From contig DVOL01000084.1 in NCBI GenBank assembly GCA_018713505.1, positions 1 through 22,139 of the forward strand: a stretch of 22,139 bases of DNA, in the 5' to 3' direction. The first letter of the stretch is position 1; every line of letters begins with the position of its first letter. Positions 21,501 through 22,139 of this stretch are shown here, piece by piece. Origin of the DNA: Faeciplasma avium (GTDB lineage: Bacteria; Bacillota; Clostridia; Oscillospirales; Ruminococcaceae). Below the pieces are notes generated by a model that did not search any database, was not told the DNA's origin, and saw only the letters and a list, made by a program, of their open reading frames with translations. Both the position numbers and the translations under genes were made by a program.

Positions 21501-21989
21501 CTTCTTGAGGAGGCAATCGCCGAGAACAGGGGCGAGCCTGTCAAAAAGGAGGACTCCGACTGCGTTATAGACATAACCGTGAACGCCTACATCCCAAACG
21601 ACTACATCGAGGACACAAGCTCACGGCTGGAGGCGTACAGGAAAATCGCAGCCATTAAGACCCCTTGTGACCGTGAGGATGTCCTAGACGAGCTGATAGA
21701 CCGCTACGGCGACCCTCCGAAATCTGCCGTAGGGCTTACCGATGTCGCCCTGATGCGAAGCCAGGCGTCCCGGCTGGGAATAAAGGAGATATCCCAAAAG
21801 GGAAGCAGCGTGACCTTCTATATAAGAAGCCTGTTCTCTGTGGACGGCATAATGAGGCTCACTCAGGCGTACCGTGACAGGATTCTTGTAAACGGCTCCG
21901 AAAACGGGTATTTTAGCATACGACTGGCAAAGTCCCAGCCTCCTGCGGAGCTTGTCAAGGCCGTCCTAAGGACAATGGATGAGCAGTGA
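18534..21989 (+). CDS. mfd: Transcription-repair coupling factor
   Basis: Mfd removes RNA polymerase stalled at DNA lesions and recruits UvrA for nucleotide excision repair. The 1151 residues are full length. Order: UvrB-like N-terminal module (about 1-340, including RGSIIDIFPAG and RIELWGDEVDTVSTYDP), a linker, the RNA polymerase interaction domain (GDLVVHALHGIGRF, about 491-504, and VLYVPVTQLD), the translocase with Walker A GDVGFGKTE (640-648), DEEQ box (741-744), SATPIPRTLNMAMSG, motif V/VI region ETGVDVPNVNT and QLYQLRGRVGRS, the RecG-type TRG motif region GSGFKIAIRDLEIRGVG, and the C-terminal TRCF domain. The ATG follows GAGG by eight bases, 12 bases after pth. All key residues are intact. 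No gene follows within the window. Confidence 0.97.
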   Translation: MNIYYEAAAGLPFYRELSSAVDQGQLPASVSGLGAVHKAHIAMLLSLKRNVLVLCPDEASASRLAEDINELHGGSIACLFPSKDLVFASSVETASREYEQRRIGALMGLTLGSYRILTASAEAAMQSCIPKEALLSRCFTVSPGDSVDTSLLTDRLVEAGYVKSPVTEGRGQFSVRGSIIDIFPAGSEMPVRIELWGDEVDTVSTYDPETQRRFDTIKKAVFPPCCELGISCEELSKRLERLIGGLTGRSQEKARQNLQRELDSIRQGILPSSLDKYYSVIYGSPANLTDYFEDGLLIISEHSDCRERAASVEAQLKEDLKLLYEDGILCPGLDGFFVEYSSLLARASRLDTVYLDSFPRGSLRLKRLIAAEAFSSSSWSGDWATLDDELRSLISRGYCTVVLVGGSKSAGILVSDLEKSGYRASLLSDSSPLAPGTVLVGSGSLSGGLDYPSAKFAVITQRKTVSGRKKRPQKKQSNAERIHSLSDISTGDLVVHALHGIGRFGGISTITTSGVTKDYITIKYAGSDVLYVPVTQLDTVSRYIGPRDDENVKLNRLGTSEWTRTRARVKSACKDMADELIALYAKRQLAKGFAFSEDDSFQTEFEERFEYQETDDQLQSIQEIKADMQRPVPMDRLLCGDVGFGKTEVALRAAMKCVLSGKQCAVMVPTTVLAWQHYQTALRRFEHFPIKIELLSRFRSQKEQKNIVARLKSGDVELVIGTHRLVQGDIAFKDLGLLIIDEEQRFGVAHKEKLKELYPSVDILTLSATPIPRTLNMAMSGIRDMSVLEEPPSDRYPVQTYVIEHQHGIVVQAIQKELRRGGQVYYIHNRIETLSGCAFKLSQSLPDARIGVAHGQMPENELSEIWRQLIEHEIDILVCTTIIETGVDVPNVNTLIIEDADRFGLSQLYQLRGRVGRSSRRAYAYFTFRRGKVLSEIAAKRLSAIRELTQFGSGFKIAIRDLEIRGVGSILSARQHGHMEAVGYDMYLKLLEEAIAENRGEPVKKEDSDCVIDITVNAYIPNDYIEDTSSRLEAYRKIAAIKTPCDREDVLDELIDRYGDPPKSAVGLTDVALMRSQASRLGIKEISQKGSSVTFYIRSLFSVDGIMRLTQAYRDRILVNGSENGYFSIRLAKSQPPAELVKAVLRTMDEQ

Positions 21990-22020
21990 GGACGGGTATT
22001 TTAAAAACAGGCGTTGGCAT

Positions 22021-22048
22021 TTGACAATACCAGATAAGGAAGTATGAA
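22021..22048 (+). promoter_or_regulatory. Promoter-like site after mfd
   Basis: TTGACA (22021-22026, perfect), 16 bases, TATGAA (22043-22048, four of six). Transcription from here would end at the terminator 22089-22135, giving an RNA of only about 80 bases with no open frame of note. Confidence 0.35.
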
Positions 22049-22088
22049 ACAATATTGAAATACAGCTTATGGGTGTTGCAAAGGCGAA

Positions 22089-22135
22089 AAGACAGCGTGT
22101 GAGAGCAAAAATGCTTTTCACGCTGTCTTTCTTTA
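22089..22135. terminator. Strong terminator at the end of pth-mfd, possibly bidirectional
   Basis: AAGACAGCGTG (22089-22099) pairs perfectly with CACGCTGTCTT (22119-22129); AGCA/TGCT closes an inner AAAA loop. TTTCTTTATG follows on the plus strand, and on the minus strand TTTTCGCC follows, so it may also stop transcripts entering from the right. Confidence 0.92.
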
Positions 22136-22139
22136 TGCC

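Overview
The window reads as a stretch of chromosome from a member of the Bacillota, most likely class Clostridia and perhaps an Oscillospirales/Ruminococcus-type gut or rumen bacterium. This is inference. It rests on the darA-holB-ricT cluster, a DUF896 (YnzC-type) gene, a MazF/EndoA-type toxin, near-consensus SigA promoters, strong purine-rich Shine-Dalgarno sites, frequent AGG and ATA codons, and Ala-rich secreted proteins with Glu-Pro-Glu-Thr spacers. I see no rRNA, tRNA, CRISPR array, insertion sequence or phage gene. Most genes are housekeeping; the novel content lies in small genes and regulatory DNA.

Layout. 1-1500: two exported proteins on the minus strand, the first cut by the window edge, each with its own promoter; the second ends in a 'TEPET' spacer and a membrane/sorting-like tail. 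1690-2700: rplM-rpsI behind a textbook promoter, closed by a terminator. 2700-6600 (minus): glgP, then secG, then an unlabelled 35-residue membrane mini-protein overlapping ung. 6580-8960: glgP and a phosphoglucomutase gene diverge from two strong promoters, linking glucose-1-phosphate release to its conversion to glucose-6-phosphate; the mutase has a long structured leader and a long 3' region. 8961-10665 (minus): DUF896 protein, WYL-domain regulator and small multidrug-export-family membrane protein in a row. 10672-15000 (plus): a LexA-like operator ahead of a 64-residue helical protein, then a triple 15-bp repeat ahead of a heterodimeric ABC exporter. 15075-17327: darA, holB, ricT. 17340-17699: a MazF-type toxin gene with no visible antitoxin, convergent with ricT. 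17904-21989: pth-mfd, followed by a promoter-like site and a strong terminator.

The best candidates for something undescribed are the 8961-14963 block, where a LexA-like operator, a DUF896 gene, a WYL regulator, a small exporter-family protein and an operator-fronted ABC exporter lie side by side (a possible damage/drug response region, inferred from position only), and the 35-residue membrane protein translationally coupled to uracil-DNA glycosylase.
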